Positions 1 through 6,603 of a stretch of 12,031 bases of DNA are shown piece after piece. The stretch's first letter is position 1. Each line of letters opens with the position of its first letter. The stretch spans positions 1-12,031 of the forward strand of contig CAMPKG010000070.1 in NCBI GenBank assembly GCA_946887085.1, in the 5' to 3' direction. Made by a program: the position numbers and the translations under genes. The stretch comes from an uncultured Sphingobacteriales bacterium (GTDB taxonomy: Bacteria; Bacteroidota; Bacteroidia; Chitinophagales; Chitinophagaceae). Under the pieces are notes generated by a model. It ran no database searches. It had not been told where the DNA came from and worked only from the letters and a program-made list of their open reading frames with translations.

Positions 1-20
1 GCATGAGCATATGCCAAAGA

Positions 21-117
21 AAATTCCAAATTCCAGATGACAAGTGGCAAATCCCAGATCCAAGTATCAATTCCTGATCCTGCTGTTTTGGAATTTGGGC
101 TCTGAAACCTGGAATTT
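21..117. repeat. Degenerate inverted-repeat intergenic element
   Basis: The first 120 bases contain no gene. They are built from repeated AATTCC words on the left and GGAATTT words on the right. The clearest pair is AAATTCCAG at 28-36, which is the exact reverse complement of CTGGAATTT at 109-117. A second right-hand block, TTTTGGAATTTGGG at 86-99, mirrors AAATTCCAAA at 21-30 with AAATCCC further in. This layout is that of a degenerate palindromic intergenic repeat. Similar AATTCC/GGAATT-rich elements are, as I recall, common between genes in Bacteroidota, but membership in a genome-wide family cannot be tested here. Confidence 0.5.
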
Positions 118-164
118 CTCATACATGGCATAGCTTTTTAGCAGATCAGTATAGCTTCTGTCTA

Positions 165-196
165 TTTGATTGGCAATTAAGGCACAAGTAATTTTG
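165..196 (+). promoter_or_regulatory. Bacteroidota-type promoter of the NADH dehydrogenase gene
   Basis: TTTG at 165-168 and TAATTTTG at 189-196 match the Bacteroidota -33 (TTTG) and -7 (TAnnTTTG) consensus, with a 20-base gap. Transcription would begin near 202, leaving a leader of about 13 bases before the ATG at 215. This placement argues against the upstream in-frame ATG at 170, which would lie inside the promoter. Confidence 0.6.
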
Positions 197-214
197 TATT
201 GTAAAATTGAGATT

Positions 215-1507
215 ATGGCGAAAAAGCGCGTAGTGATACTTGGGGCAGGATTTGCGGGCCTTCAGCTGGCCAGGAACATTAAGGATAGTGAATATGAGAT
301 CACTTTAATAGACCAGTTCAACTTCCACCAGTTTCAGCCGCTGTTTTACGAGGTGGCCACAGCCAGGCTCGAGCCTAGCTCCATATCGTTCCCGCTGCGC
401 AAAATTTTTCAGCGAAAGAATAATGTGCACGTGCGTGTAGCCAAAGTAAAAAACATCAACACTGAACATAAGCTGGTAGAAACCGATGATTGCAGTTTTC
501 CTTACGATCACCTGGTAGTTGCTACAGGCTGCACTACCAATTTCTTCGGTAATAAAAATATCGAGCGTCATGCATACTCGATGAAATCAACCACCGAAGC
601 CATAACGCTCCGCAATCGTATACTGATGAATTTCGAAGACGCGCTCGATTGCGGCGCCGATGACTATGAAGGCATCATGAATATCGTTGTGGCGGGTGGC
701 GGTCCCACAGGAGTAGAAATGGCTGGAGCGTTGGCAGAGATGAAGAAATATGTTTTGCCACGCGATTATCCCGATATGGATTTCTCGCGTCTGCAGATAC
801 ACCTGGTTGAAGGTGGACCTGCTACACTGGGTGTGATGAGCAAAGAATCGCAGCAGGCTTCGCAGAAATACCTGGAGCGCATGGGTGTAAAGGTGTGGAC
901 CAATACGTTGGTGCAGGATTACGATGGTAAGGTCATCACCATGAAAGATGGCAACACCATACGCACCAACAACCTGATATGGGCTGCGGGAGTTACGGGC
1001 AATGTACCTGCCGGCATACCCAAAGAAACATTGGTAAAAGGCAACAGGATGAAGGTGGATGAGTATAACAAAGTGATAGGCCTTGATGGAGTATATGCCC
1101 TTGGCGACATCGCCTACATGGAACAGGAAGCCTGGCCTAAAGGGCACCCGCAGCTGGCCAATGTGGCCATCAACCAGGCGAAGCACCTGGCGAAGAATAT
1201 GAAGCGGATGCTGCACAATGAAGAGCTGAAGAAATTCAGCTATAAGAATCCCGGTACGATGGCTACCATTGGTAAGCGGAAGGCTGTGGTGGATCTGCCG
1301 TACTGGAAATTCCAGGGATTCTTTGCATGGCTGGTTTGGATGTTCCTCCACCTGATGCTGATACTGAGCGTGAAGAACAAGTTGATCATCTTCATTAACT
1401 GGGCGGTCGCATACTTCACCAACGATACTACGCTAAGATTGATACTGTTGCCTACCCGAAAGCAGATAGAACTGGCGGAACAACATCACCAGCTGGCGGA
1501 TAGCTGA
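215..1507 (+). CDS. ndh: Type II NADH dehydrogenase (NDH-2)
   Basis: This is a 430-residue single-subunit NADH:quinone oxidoreductase, which passes electrons from NADH to the quinone pool at the inner face of the cytoplasmic membrane without pumping protons. An N-terminal FAD-binding Rossmann motif GAGFAG lies at residues 10-15. It is followed by QPLFYEVAT near 41-49, typical of the family, and ATG near 103-105. A second nucleotide-binding motif GGGPTG at 161-166 serves NADH, and ALGD near 295-298 contacts FAD. PQLANVAINQA (about 312-322) sits where NDH-2 proteins contact quinone. The C-terminal ~60 residues hold hydrophobic amphipathic stretches (about 365-385) expected to anchor it to the membrane. 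The start at 215 gives MAKKRVVILG, the normal NDH-2 N-terminus. An ATG at 170 is in frame but adds 15 atypical residues and overlaps the promoter. The gene is convergent with the next one, with 8 bases between the stops. Confidence 0.93.
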   Translation: MAKKRVVILGAGFAGLQLARNIKDSEYEITLIDQFNFHQFQPLFYEVATARLEPSSISFPLRKIFQRKNNVHVRVAKVKNINTEHKLVETDDCSFPYDHLVVATGCTTNFFGNKNIERHAYSMKSTTEAITLRNRILMNFEDALDCGADDYEGIMNIVVAGGGPTGVEMAGALAEMKKYVLPRDYPDMDFSRLQIHLVEGGPATLGVMSKESQQASQKYLERMGVKVWTNTLVQDYDGKVITMKDGNTIRTNNLIWAAGVTGNVPAGIPKETLVKGNRMKVDEYNKVIGLDGVYALGDIAYMEQEAWPKGHPQLANVAINQAKHLAKNMKRMLHNEELKKFSYKNPGTMATIGKRKAVVDLPYWKFQGFFAWLVWMFLHLMLILSVKNKLIIFINWAVAYFTNDTTLRLILLPTRKQIELAEQHHQLADS

Positions 1508-1515
1508 AGAGGTGA

Positions 1516-2229
1516 CTAAGCTTCGGCGCTTACCTGGCGTACCAGCATGCGCTTGGCAATGGGGAGGAAGGTTTCATCTAAAGGCACCTTCAAGCCGGAC
1601 TCGATAATGTATACAGCTGGATTAGGTAGCGTGCGTATCGAACGGATGATATCGCGCTTGATGTTCTCATAGGTGTTAGCGAGGTTCTTCTCCCATTGGT
1701 CTACGTACTGCACTTTGACGCCTTTGTATTTTGCGTCCTTGTGCTCGAAGAGGGTGATGTTGTAGGAGTAGGCGCGCACTTCAGAGTAGTTGCCCAGGCG
1801 GAGGAGCATATAGCCTTCGTTCTTATAAAGCGGAAGAATGCCCACTGGCTCAATGCGGAGTTGTTTTTCTATCAGTTCGTAGATCTCAGCACCGTTATCG
1901 ATGGTGGTCTTCATTTCGCTGAGCGCGTAGTTGGTGATGCGTTCGAGTTCAGACATCAGCTCATCGTCTTCCAGCATTTTTTGATAGGTGAGTTCGAGCT
2001 GCTGCATGTTGATCTTATCAAGCTGTTTGGGAAAATTATCCTGCATCAGCTTTTTATTATCGCGAAATGAAACAAGATTGTTGTAATGAAAAATAATATC
2101 GGAAAGCTGCGGGTAAAGTTTGGTTTGGTGGAAGTGTTTGTTCACTTCCTGCAGGTAAGCAAGCAGTTTGTATTTTTGTAATTCAAAGTCAACGTAACCT
2201 TCTAAAAACCATGTTTCACTTAACACCAT
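1516..2229 (-). CDS. Hypothetical protein, 237 residues, helical and soluble
   Basis: I do not recognise this protein. With the start at 2229 (MVLSETWFLEGYVDFELQKYK) it has 237 residues. An upstream in-frame ATG at 2301 would add 24 residues that look unlike a conserved N-terminus. There is no signal peptide or membrane segment. Residues 10-120 are rich in Glu, Lys, Gln and Leu and look mostly helical (the segment near YQKMLEDDELMSELERI could be a coiled coil). The second half has a strand-rich pattern with aromatic residues, including GNYSEVRAYSYNITLF, and ends near the conserved-looking phrase IYIIESGLKVPLDETFLP (in the sequence YIIES is preceded by AV). Its coding quality is good, it has no frameshift, and it sits 99 bases downstream of the glycosylase gene on the same strand, so the two may share a transcript. 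Function is unknown. Confidence 0.75.
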   Translation of the reverse strand: MVLSETWFLEGYVDFELQKYKLLAYLQEVNKHFHQTKLYPQLSDIIFHYNNLVSFRDNKKLMQDNFPKQLDKINMQQLELTYQKMLEDDELMSELERITNYALSEMKTTIDNGAEIYELIEKQLRIEPVGILPLYKNEGYMLLRLGNYSEVRAYSYNITLFEHKDAKYKGVKVQYVDQWEKNLANTYENIKRDIIRSIRTLPNPAVYIIESGLKVPLDETFLPIAKRMLVRQVSAEA

Positions 2230-2328
2230 AACTATGAATGTTTTGACCCAATCTAAGTTACTAAAAGCAAAAGGAATGCCACAAGAGCCTGTTAATATCA
2301 TGTGGACATCAAAAGACTGTTAAAATGG

Positions 2329-3063
2329 CTATTCGTAAAGCACTTGACAATTGTTGCAGAAAAAAGACCTCCGGTAGGTTTTACCGAGGTATTCTTTTAT
2401 TAACGGAATCTTACATCGCGGACAGGTTTTCTTTGTGTGCGCCAGCCAGTGTTTCTTCAATACATAGTCTTTTTTCCACCGGTAGAAATCGAAGCTGTAG
2501 TTTCGCGCTTCTTTCACAAGCGCGTTCATTTGCTTTATTGGCAGCGCGCCCACCTTACTCAACGGATGTACCATGATACGAAACAGTACCTCATTTTTAA
2601 TGATATTACCAGAGCCCGAGAAGATGTTTTGGTCGAGCAGCGCATCGCAGCACAACATGTCCGGGTTTGCTTTCAGTCTCTTTTTAGCTTTGGCCGGGTC
2701 CCATACATCAGACATAACATCTGCCGACCAATCATATATTTCATCGAGATCTTCTTCGATAAACCTGATTGCTGATGAATAAAAATTCAAAACACCATTT
2801 TTAAAACGAAGGCTAAGACGCGGAGGAGCGCCATCTTTGTCCTCGTCGATGCGGTAACTGCCCCAAAGCATAAAATGAATACGAACAGAAAATTTTCTAA
2901 ACTGGATAATAAAATGCTTCCCCCAGCTTCTAAAGTCGATGACCGTCTGGTTGAGCATACGCCCGATATCGAGGCGGCTGTTACCGCCAACTTCCAGAAC
3001 TTTCCTGCCTTTAAAATACTGTACCTGTTCTTTCAATATTACGATACTCGGGCCTTCAGGCAT
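2329..3063 (-). CDS. nei: Endonuclease VIII-like DNA glycosylase (Fpg/Nei family)
   Basis: This is a 244-residue bifunctional DNA glycosylase/AP lyase that removes oxidised bases, probably pyrimidines, in base excision repair. It begins MPEGP: Pro2 is the catalytic nucleophile after Met removal and Glu3 the general acid, and the Gly at position 4 is more typical of Nei than of Fpg (MPELP). Lys49 in SWGKHFIIQF corresponds to the catalytic lysine of Nei. LLDQNIFSGSGNIIKNEVLF near 142-161 is the family's helix-two-turn-helix with the conserved Asn153. A C-terminal zinc finger is complete: Cys214, Cys217, Cys236 and Cys239, with RR just before the second pair. The start at 3063 is fixed by the need for Pro2; the longer frame from 3186 would bury it at residue 43. 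Length fits the family. It is divergent from the next gene, with a 103-base gap. Confidence 0.9.
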   Translation of the reverse strand: MPEGPSIVILKEQVQYFKGRKVLEVGGNSRLDIGRMLNQTVIDFRSWGKHFIIQFRKFSVRIHFMLWGSYRIDEDKDGAPPRLSLRFKNGVLNFYSSAIRFIEEDLDEIYDWSADVMSDVWDPAKAKKRLKANPDMLCCDALLDQNIFSGSGNIIKNEVLFRIMVHPLSKVGALPIKQMNALVKEARNYSFDFYRWKKDYVLKKHWLAHTKKTCPRCKIPLIKEYLGKTYRRSFFCNNCQVLYE

Positions 3064-3130
3064 ACAGTTGCATTTCGGGATATGCTTAAAATACCATTCC
3101 AGAAAACCGGAATACAGTCTGTAAGAACTA

Positions 3131-3138
3131 TAAATTTG
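3131..3138 (+). promoter_or_regulatory. Putative -7 promoter element of the flavin oxidoreductase gene
   Basis: TAAATTTG matches the Bacteroidota -7 consensus TAnnTTTG and lies 28 bases before the ATG at 3167, a plausible leader length. No TTTG is present at the expected -33 distance, so the match is partial. No equally good element is visible for the divergent glycosylase gene. Confidence 0.4.
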
Positions 3139-3166
3139 TTTGTCTTTTAATTGAATAACAGAATCA

Positions 3167-4210
3167 ATGGAATTAGGATTATACACTTTTGCCGATGTGC
3201 TGGCCGAACATGTATCAGGTAAAGCGATGAATACCCATCAACGCATAAAGAACCTGGTGGAAGAAATTAGGCTGGCCGATGAAGTGGGGTTAGATGTCTT
3301 TGGTGTTGGGGAGCATCATCGCGAAGACTATGCTGTATCGTCACCCGCGACGATATTAGCAGCAGCTGCTATGGTTACAAAAAACATTAAGCTGACTAGC
3401 GCAGTGACTGTGCTTAGCTCAGATGATCCTGTGCGGGTATATCAGCAGTTTGCTACTGTCGATCAACTATCTGATGGCAGGGCCGAGATCATGGCTGGTC
3501 GTGGTTCGTTCATTGAGTCGTTTCCTTTGTTTGGCTATGATTTGAGAGATTATGATGAACTATTTTCGGAAAAGCTGGAGCTGCTGTTGGCGATCAACAA
3601 AAGCGAACGTGTATCGTTGAGCGGTAAACATCGTGCATCCATCGACGATCTGCCTGTTTATCCAAGGCCATATCAAAAGGCGTTGCCGATATGGATAGCG
3701 GCGGGAGGCACACCGGCATCGGCAGTACGTGCTGCCAATTTAGGATTGCCGCTTGCGTTAGCAATCATCGGGGGTATGCCTGAGCAGTTTGTGCCTTTCA
3801 TCAACCTGTATCGTTCATCATGGATGAAGGCTGGTCGTGATGCCGGAGATGTTCAGGTAGGCATTAACTCCCACGTATATATTGCTGACGATTCACAACA
3901 AGCAGGTGACGAGTTCTATCCTGATTATGCCGAGATGATGAATCGAATAGGGCAGGAACGAGGTTGGTCGCCACTTACCCGCCAGCAGTTCGATCATTCG
4001 CGTTCACCAAAAGGCGCGCTGGTAGTAGGCAGTGTACAGCAGGTGATCGATAAGATATTGTACGAGCACGAGTTGTTTGGCAACACCCGCTTCCTGGCAC
4101 AAATGAGCATGGGTACCATGCCGCACGATAAGATCATGAGGTCGATAGAGTTATTTGGAACTAAAGTAGTGCCAGAGGTGAGAAGGTATGTTAGAACAAA
4201 AGGCAAATAA
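3167..4210 (+). CDS. LLM-class flavin-dependent oxidoreductase (luciferase-like)
   Basis: This 347-residue protein is a luciferase-like TIM-barrel enzyme that uses reduced flavin (FMNH2, or F420 in some relatives). The substrate is unknown. It starts [11 protein letters not shown], the first beta strand of the barrel. [12 protein letters not shown] (about 44-55) is the conserved 'GEHH' flavin-site segment, followed by [15 protein letters not shown] stretch at 77-106, from [10 protein letters not shown] to [14 protein letters not shown], is the typical core with [27 protein letters not shown] occurs in the second half. It most resembles the group of probable oxidoreductases typified by an Agrobacterium structure (TIGR03858-type), rather than alkanal monooxygenases proper. 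Length is normal. It stands alone on the plus strand, between the glycosylase and the tRNA region. Confidence 0.85.
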   Translation: MELGLYTFADVLAEHVSGKAMNTHQRIKNLVEEIRLADEVGLDVFGVGEHHREDYAVSSPATILAAAAMVTKNIKLTSAVTVLSSDDPVRVYQQFATVDQLSDGRAEIMAGRGSFIESFPLFGYDLRDYDELFSEKLELLLAINKSERVSLSGKHRASIDDLPVYPRPYQKALPIWIAAGGTPASAVRAANLGLPLALAIIGGMPEQFVPFINLYRSSWMKAGRDAGDVQVGINSHVYIADDSQQAGDEFYPDYAEMMNRIGQERGWSPLTRQQFDHSRSPKGALVVGSVQQVIDKILYEHELFGNTRFLAQMSMGTMPHDKIMRSIELFGTKVVPEVRRYVRTKGK

Positions 4211-4211
4211 A

Positions 4212-4242
4212 ACGGCGGACCTCGTGCGCCGAAGCCCGCCGT
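4212..4242 (-). terminator. Strong hairpin on the minus strand, possible terminator
   Basis: Read on the minus strand, this 31-base segment folds into a 13-bp stem (ACGGCGGGCTTCG with CGAGGTCCGCCGT) and a 5-base loop GCGCA. Two of the pairs are G-U. On the plus strand those become mismatches, so the structure is meant for minus-strand RNA. It begins two bases after the stop codon of the plus-strand oxidoreductase and lies 80 bases downstream of the minus-strand tRNA. There is no long U tract, so it may be a processing or 3'-protecting hairpin, or a dispersed palindrome, rather than a classical terminator. Confidence 0.5.
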
Positions 4243-4288
4243 AGCAGAATTTAGTACTTCGATCAGCATTTGGGCCAATCGGTCACCA

Positions 4289-4316
4289 GCCCACCATCGC
4301 TAAAGCTATGGCGGGC
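4289..4316 (-). terminator. Hairpin just downstream of tRNA-Ser
   Basis: On the minus strand GCCCGCCATAGCT pairs with AGCGATGGTGGGC: 12 of 13 positions pair, including one G-U, and only two bases separate the arms. It starts 6 bases after the tRNA 3' end, which fits a tRNA 3' trailer hairpin or terminator. No U tract follows. A dispersed palindromic repeat is the alternative. Confidence 0.5.
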
Positions 4317-4321
4317 GAAGG

Positions 4322-4410
4322 CGGAGAGACCGTGATTCGAACCCTGGATACCCTTTGACAGGTATACACACTTTCCAGGCGTGCCTCTTCAACCACTCGA
4401 GCATCTCTCC
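4322..4410 (-). tRNA. tRNA-Ser(GGA) with two T-stem mismatches
   Basis: This is an 89-base class II tRNA. The acceptor stem GGAGAGA/TCTCTCC is perfect, followed by U8 and G9. The D-stem is CTC/GAG with GG in the loop. The anticodon stem CACGC/GTGTG holds the loop CTGGAAA, with anticodon GGA at 4374-4376. The long variable arm ATACC/GGTAT identifies serine, the T-loop is TTCGAAT and the discriminator base is G. CCA is not encoded. It would read UCC and UCU codons. The T-stem is irregular: CAGGG opposite CACGG leaves A50-G64 and G52-A62 as purine-purine mismatches, so only three of five pairs form. The remaining landmarks are intact, so it may still work, but degeneration or a sequence error is possible. 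It lies 22 bases downstream of tatD on the same strand. Confidence 0.85.
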
Positions 4411-4432
4411 GGAAGGATGGCAAAGGTATGAA

Positions 4433-5206
4433 TTACTGCCGTTTACCGAAAACTTTTTCTGCGTTTTCGGTGGCAATACGTGCTATTTCGCTGATGTCGG
4501 TGTTTTTCAGCTCGGCGATCTTGGCGGCAACCAGCGGTATATAGCTGCTCTCGTTGCGTTTGCCGCGGTAGGGGACAGGAGCGAGGTAGGGGGCATCCGT
4601 TTCCAATATCAGGTGCTCCAGTGATATATCTTGAACCACCTCGGCCAATCCGGCTTTTTTGAATGTAACAACACCGCCAATGCCTAGATATAACCCCAGT
4701 TCAATGATCTGCTTTGCCTCATCCATACTGCCGCCGAAACAATGGAAAATGCCTTTCAGTTTTCCATTCTGTTTTTTGCGAACTATGTCGATACAGTCCT
4801 GGGTAGATTCCCTGCTGTGGATGACGATGGGGAGATCGTGCTGCAGTGCCCAATCTATTTGCAATTCAAAAGCTTCCTTCTGCTGCTCTTTATATGTGAG
4901 GTCCCAATAATAATCCAAACCTATTTCACCTATCGCTGAAAATCTATGTCTAGCCAACCATTGATCAACTATTGCAAGCTCCTCTTTATAGTTCTCTTTT
5001 ACATAAACAGGATGCAAACCCATCATAGGAAGACAATTGTCTTTCCATGTCTCCGCTATGTCCATCATGCCCGCGATAGTTGTGCTGTCGCAGTTGGGCA
5101 TGTACATCAGTTCAACACCCGCATCTATCGCGCGTTGGATCGTCGCATCGCGGTCGGGTTGCAGTTGCTCGTCGTAGAGGTGTGTATGCGTATCTATAAA
5201 TTTCAT
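4433..5206 (-). CDS. tatD: TatD-family metal-dependent DNase/hydrolase
   Basis: This 257-residue TIM-barrel metallohydrolase belongs to the TatD (YcfH/YabD) family, whose members act as Mg-dependent 3'-5' nucleases or DNases in the cytoplasm. Metal ligands are all visible: His7 and His9 in FIDTHTHLYD, Glu94 in AIGEIGLDYYW, His130 in IVIHSRES, His155 in GIFHCFGGS, and Asp204 in LETDAPYLAPVPYRGKRNE. The start at 5206 gives the standard N-terminus MKFIDTHTH. The longer frame from 5290 adds 28 non-family residues and would overlap most of the upstream gene's end. Its ATG overlaps the stop of the deacetylase gene (ATGA), so the two are probably translationally coupled. It is the last protein gene of the batD operon, with tRNA-Ser next. 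Confidence 0.92.
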   Translation of the reverse strand: MKFIDTHTHLYDEQLQPDRDATIQRAIDAGVELMYMPNCDSTTIAGMMDIAETWKDNCLPMMGLHPVYVKENYKEELAIVDQWLARHRFSAIGEIGLDYYWDLTYKEQQKEAFELQIDWALQHDLPIVIHSRESTQDCIDIVRKKQNGKLKGIFHCFGGSMDEAKQIIELGLYLGIGGVVTFKKAGLAEVVQDISLEHLILETDAPYLAPVPYRGKRNESSYIPLVAAKIAELKNTDISEIARIATENAEKVFGKRQ

Positions 5207-5835
5207 TGGTGGGGTAATACCTTTAAACTCCAGTTCTGTTCTTTGCAATATTCTAAAAACCTTGGCAGTGCATAACTCATCCGCGGCCATGCCTTTTCAC
5301 TATCATGAAACAACACTATAGACCGCGGCCGCACATGCCGTATTACGTTATCCAGGCATTGTTCCGGCGTGGCATTCAGATCGAAGTCGGCACTCAGCAC
5401 ATCCCACATGCATATCTTCCAGCCGGCCTGCAGCAGCATGTTGGCCTGCGCCATTTTTATCTTTCCATATGGTGGACGAAAGAGTTTACTGTCGATATAT
5501 CCGGCAGCCTTTTTTATGTTATCAAGATAATCCTCGGTACTTGTCTTCCAGCCATCCATATGGTTGTTGGTATGATTAGCTACTGCGTGTCCTTCTGCTA
5601 ATATGCGCGCATATATCTCAGGATGTTCAACAACATTTTTGCCAATGCAGAAGAATGTTGCGTTTGCATTGTGTTTGGCCAATTCGTCCAATACATAGGG
5701 TGTAGCTTTCGGATGCGGCCCGTCATCGAAAGTGAGGTATACCGACAGATCCGCTTCAGGAGGCATTCTCCACGTCAACTTGCGATATACCACATCGCGC
5801 AGCCACCAGGGCGTTTTTACCTGGTAGGCCATCAT
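5203..5835 (-). CDS. Polysaccharide deacetylase (NodB domain)
   Basis: This 210-residue carbohydrate esterase family 4 protein removes N- or O-acetyl groups from a polymer such as peptidoglycan, chitooligosaccharide or an exopolysaccharide. The five NodB motifs are in order: TFDDGPH (35-41, catalytic Asp37 and metal Asp38), NHTNNH (87-92, metal His88 and His92), RPPYG (120-124), WDVLSADF (144-151) and VLFHDS (174-179, His177). The chain is almost only the catalytic domain. No clear signal peptide or membrane segment is seen, though the N-terminus has PWWLRDVVYR, which might associate with membrane. So its access to extracellular substrate is uncertain. The start is MM at 5835 or 5832. It lies 27 bases after batE and overlaps tatD by 4 bases, placing it inside the operon. 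Substrate cannot be read from sequence. Confidence 0.88.
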   Translation of the reverse strand: MMAYQVKTPWWLRDVVYRKLTWRMPPEADLSVYLTFDDGPHPKATPYVLDELAKHNANATFFCIGKNVVEHPEIYARILAEGHAVANHTNNHMDGWKTSTEDYLDNIKKAAGYIDSKLFRPPYGKIKMAQANMLLQAGWKICMWDVLSADFDLNATPEQCLDNVIRHVRPRSIVLFHDSEKAWPRMSYALPRFLEYCKEQNWSLKVLPHQ

Positions 5836-5862
5836 TCCGGCAAACTGTTTTTATTCATAACA

Positions 5863-6603
5863 CTATATACGTGCGAGCATGTACTGCTGCATCCAGCCTT
5901 TGCGGCCGTCGGGCAAAGATACACGGTACCAACCCTTTTCTTCGTCTTTTATGTTTACCGTAGTGCCCTCCGGTATCAGGCTTTGGTTCCTGCTCTCGTT
6001 TGGTTGAGTAACAAGAGGAGCATCATGCTGCATCACCACCGCCTGGCGACTATCAGTCTTGCGCATAGCAGACACAGATGCAAAGATCATAGACACTACC
6101 CAAATAACCGCAACGCCGGCAATAACAGATTTGCGGACGTTAGCCTTGCCCATGCGCCTGGTAAGCATAAGCGCGATAAAGGCAGTAAACAATACAAGCC
6201 CTACGATCGCCCATACCTGCGCGAGGTGTGCATGGGTCAGCACCTTCCACCACGCCACAAAGAAGATGTCGTTTGAGGGTTGTACCCTGTTGATGATCTG
6301 GTTTTGTGCTAGCGACAGGTTTTCGCGGGTTTGCTTGTTGCCTGGTTTTAGTTGCAGTGACCGCTCATAGTTGAGTATCGCGGAGCCTACCTGGTTGAGC
6401 CTGTAATAAGCGTTACCAAGATTGTGATACAGATCGGCTTCATCTACTCGCTGTGCTACGAGTTGTTCATAATATACAACGGCACTATCGTATTGTTTCT
6501 GCTGGTAGAAGTTATTGCCTTGCTGCCAGATGGCTTCGTGGTTTGGTTTTGCAAATGCGGTTGCGGTAACCAAAACGATCAACGCTGTAAACAGCCGTTT
6601 CAT
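5863..6603 (-). CDS. batE: BatE-like TPR and SH3 membrane protein
   Basis: This 246-residue protein matches the BatE layout. A signal peptide or first membrane segment spans 1-18 (ending TATAFAKP). Two TPR-like units follow at about 22-55 (WQQGNNFYQQKQYDSAVVYYEQ, split by motif) and 57-90 (LYHNLGNAYYRLNQVGSAI). Two membrane helices lie at about 128-148 and 158-178, and a bacterial SH3 domain at about 183-246 contains GWYRVSLPDGRKGWM. Bat proteins are linked to aerotolerance or envelope stress in Bacteroidota and Spirochaetes, but their mechanism is unsettled. SH3 domains of this sort often bind peptidoglycan, which suits its neighbour the polysaccharide deacetylase. Its start overlaps the batD stop by 4 bases (ATGA), a sign of coupling. 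The usual batA, batB and batC genes are absent from this side of the operon. Confidence 0.85.
   Translation of the reverse strand: MKRLFTALIVLVTATAFAKPNHEAIWQQGNNFYQQKQYDSAVVYYEQLVAQRVDEADLYHNLGNAYYRLNQVGSAILNYERSLQLKPGNKQTRENLSLAQNQIINRVQPSNDIFFVAWWKVLTHAHLAQVWAIVGLVLFTAFIALMLTRRMGKANVRKSVIAGVAVIWVVSMIFASVSAMRKTDSRQAVVMQHDAPLVTQPNESRNQSLIPEGTTVNIKDEEKGWYRVSLPDGRKGWMQQYMLARI

Noticed and set aside
170..214. Upstream ATG of the NADH dehydrogenase at 170
   Set aside because: It adds 15 residues absent from the family and overlaps the TTTG/TAATTTTG promoter at 165-196.
2368..2391. Hairpin near the end of the Nei gene
   Set aside because: It falls in the zinc-finger codons, has a bulge and lacks a following U tract. 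It is most likely a coding coincidence.
3064..3186. Longer start for the Nei glycosylase at 3186
   Set aside because: The enzyme needs Pro2 exposed as the nucleophile, so MPEGP at 3063 must be the start. The longer frame would also overlap the divergent gene's start.
5207..5290. Longer start for TatD at 5290
   Set aside because: Family members start MKFIDTHTH. The extra 28 residues come from the overlapping deacetylase region.
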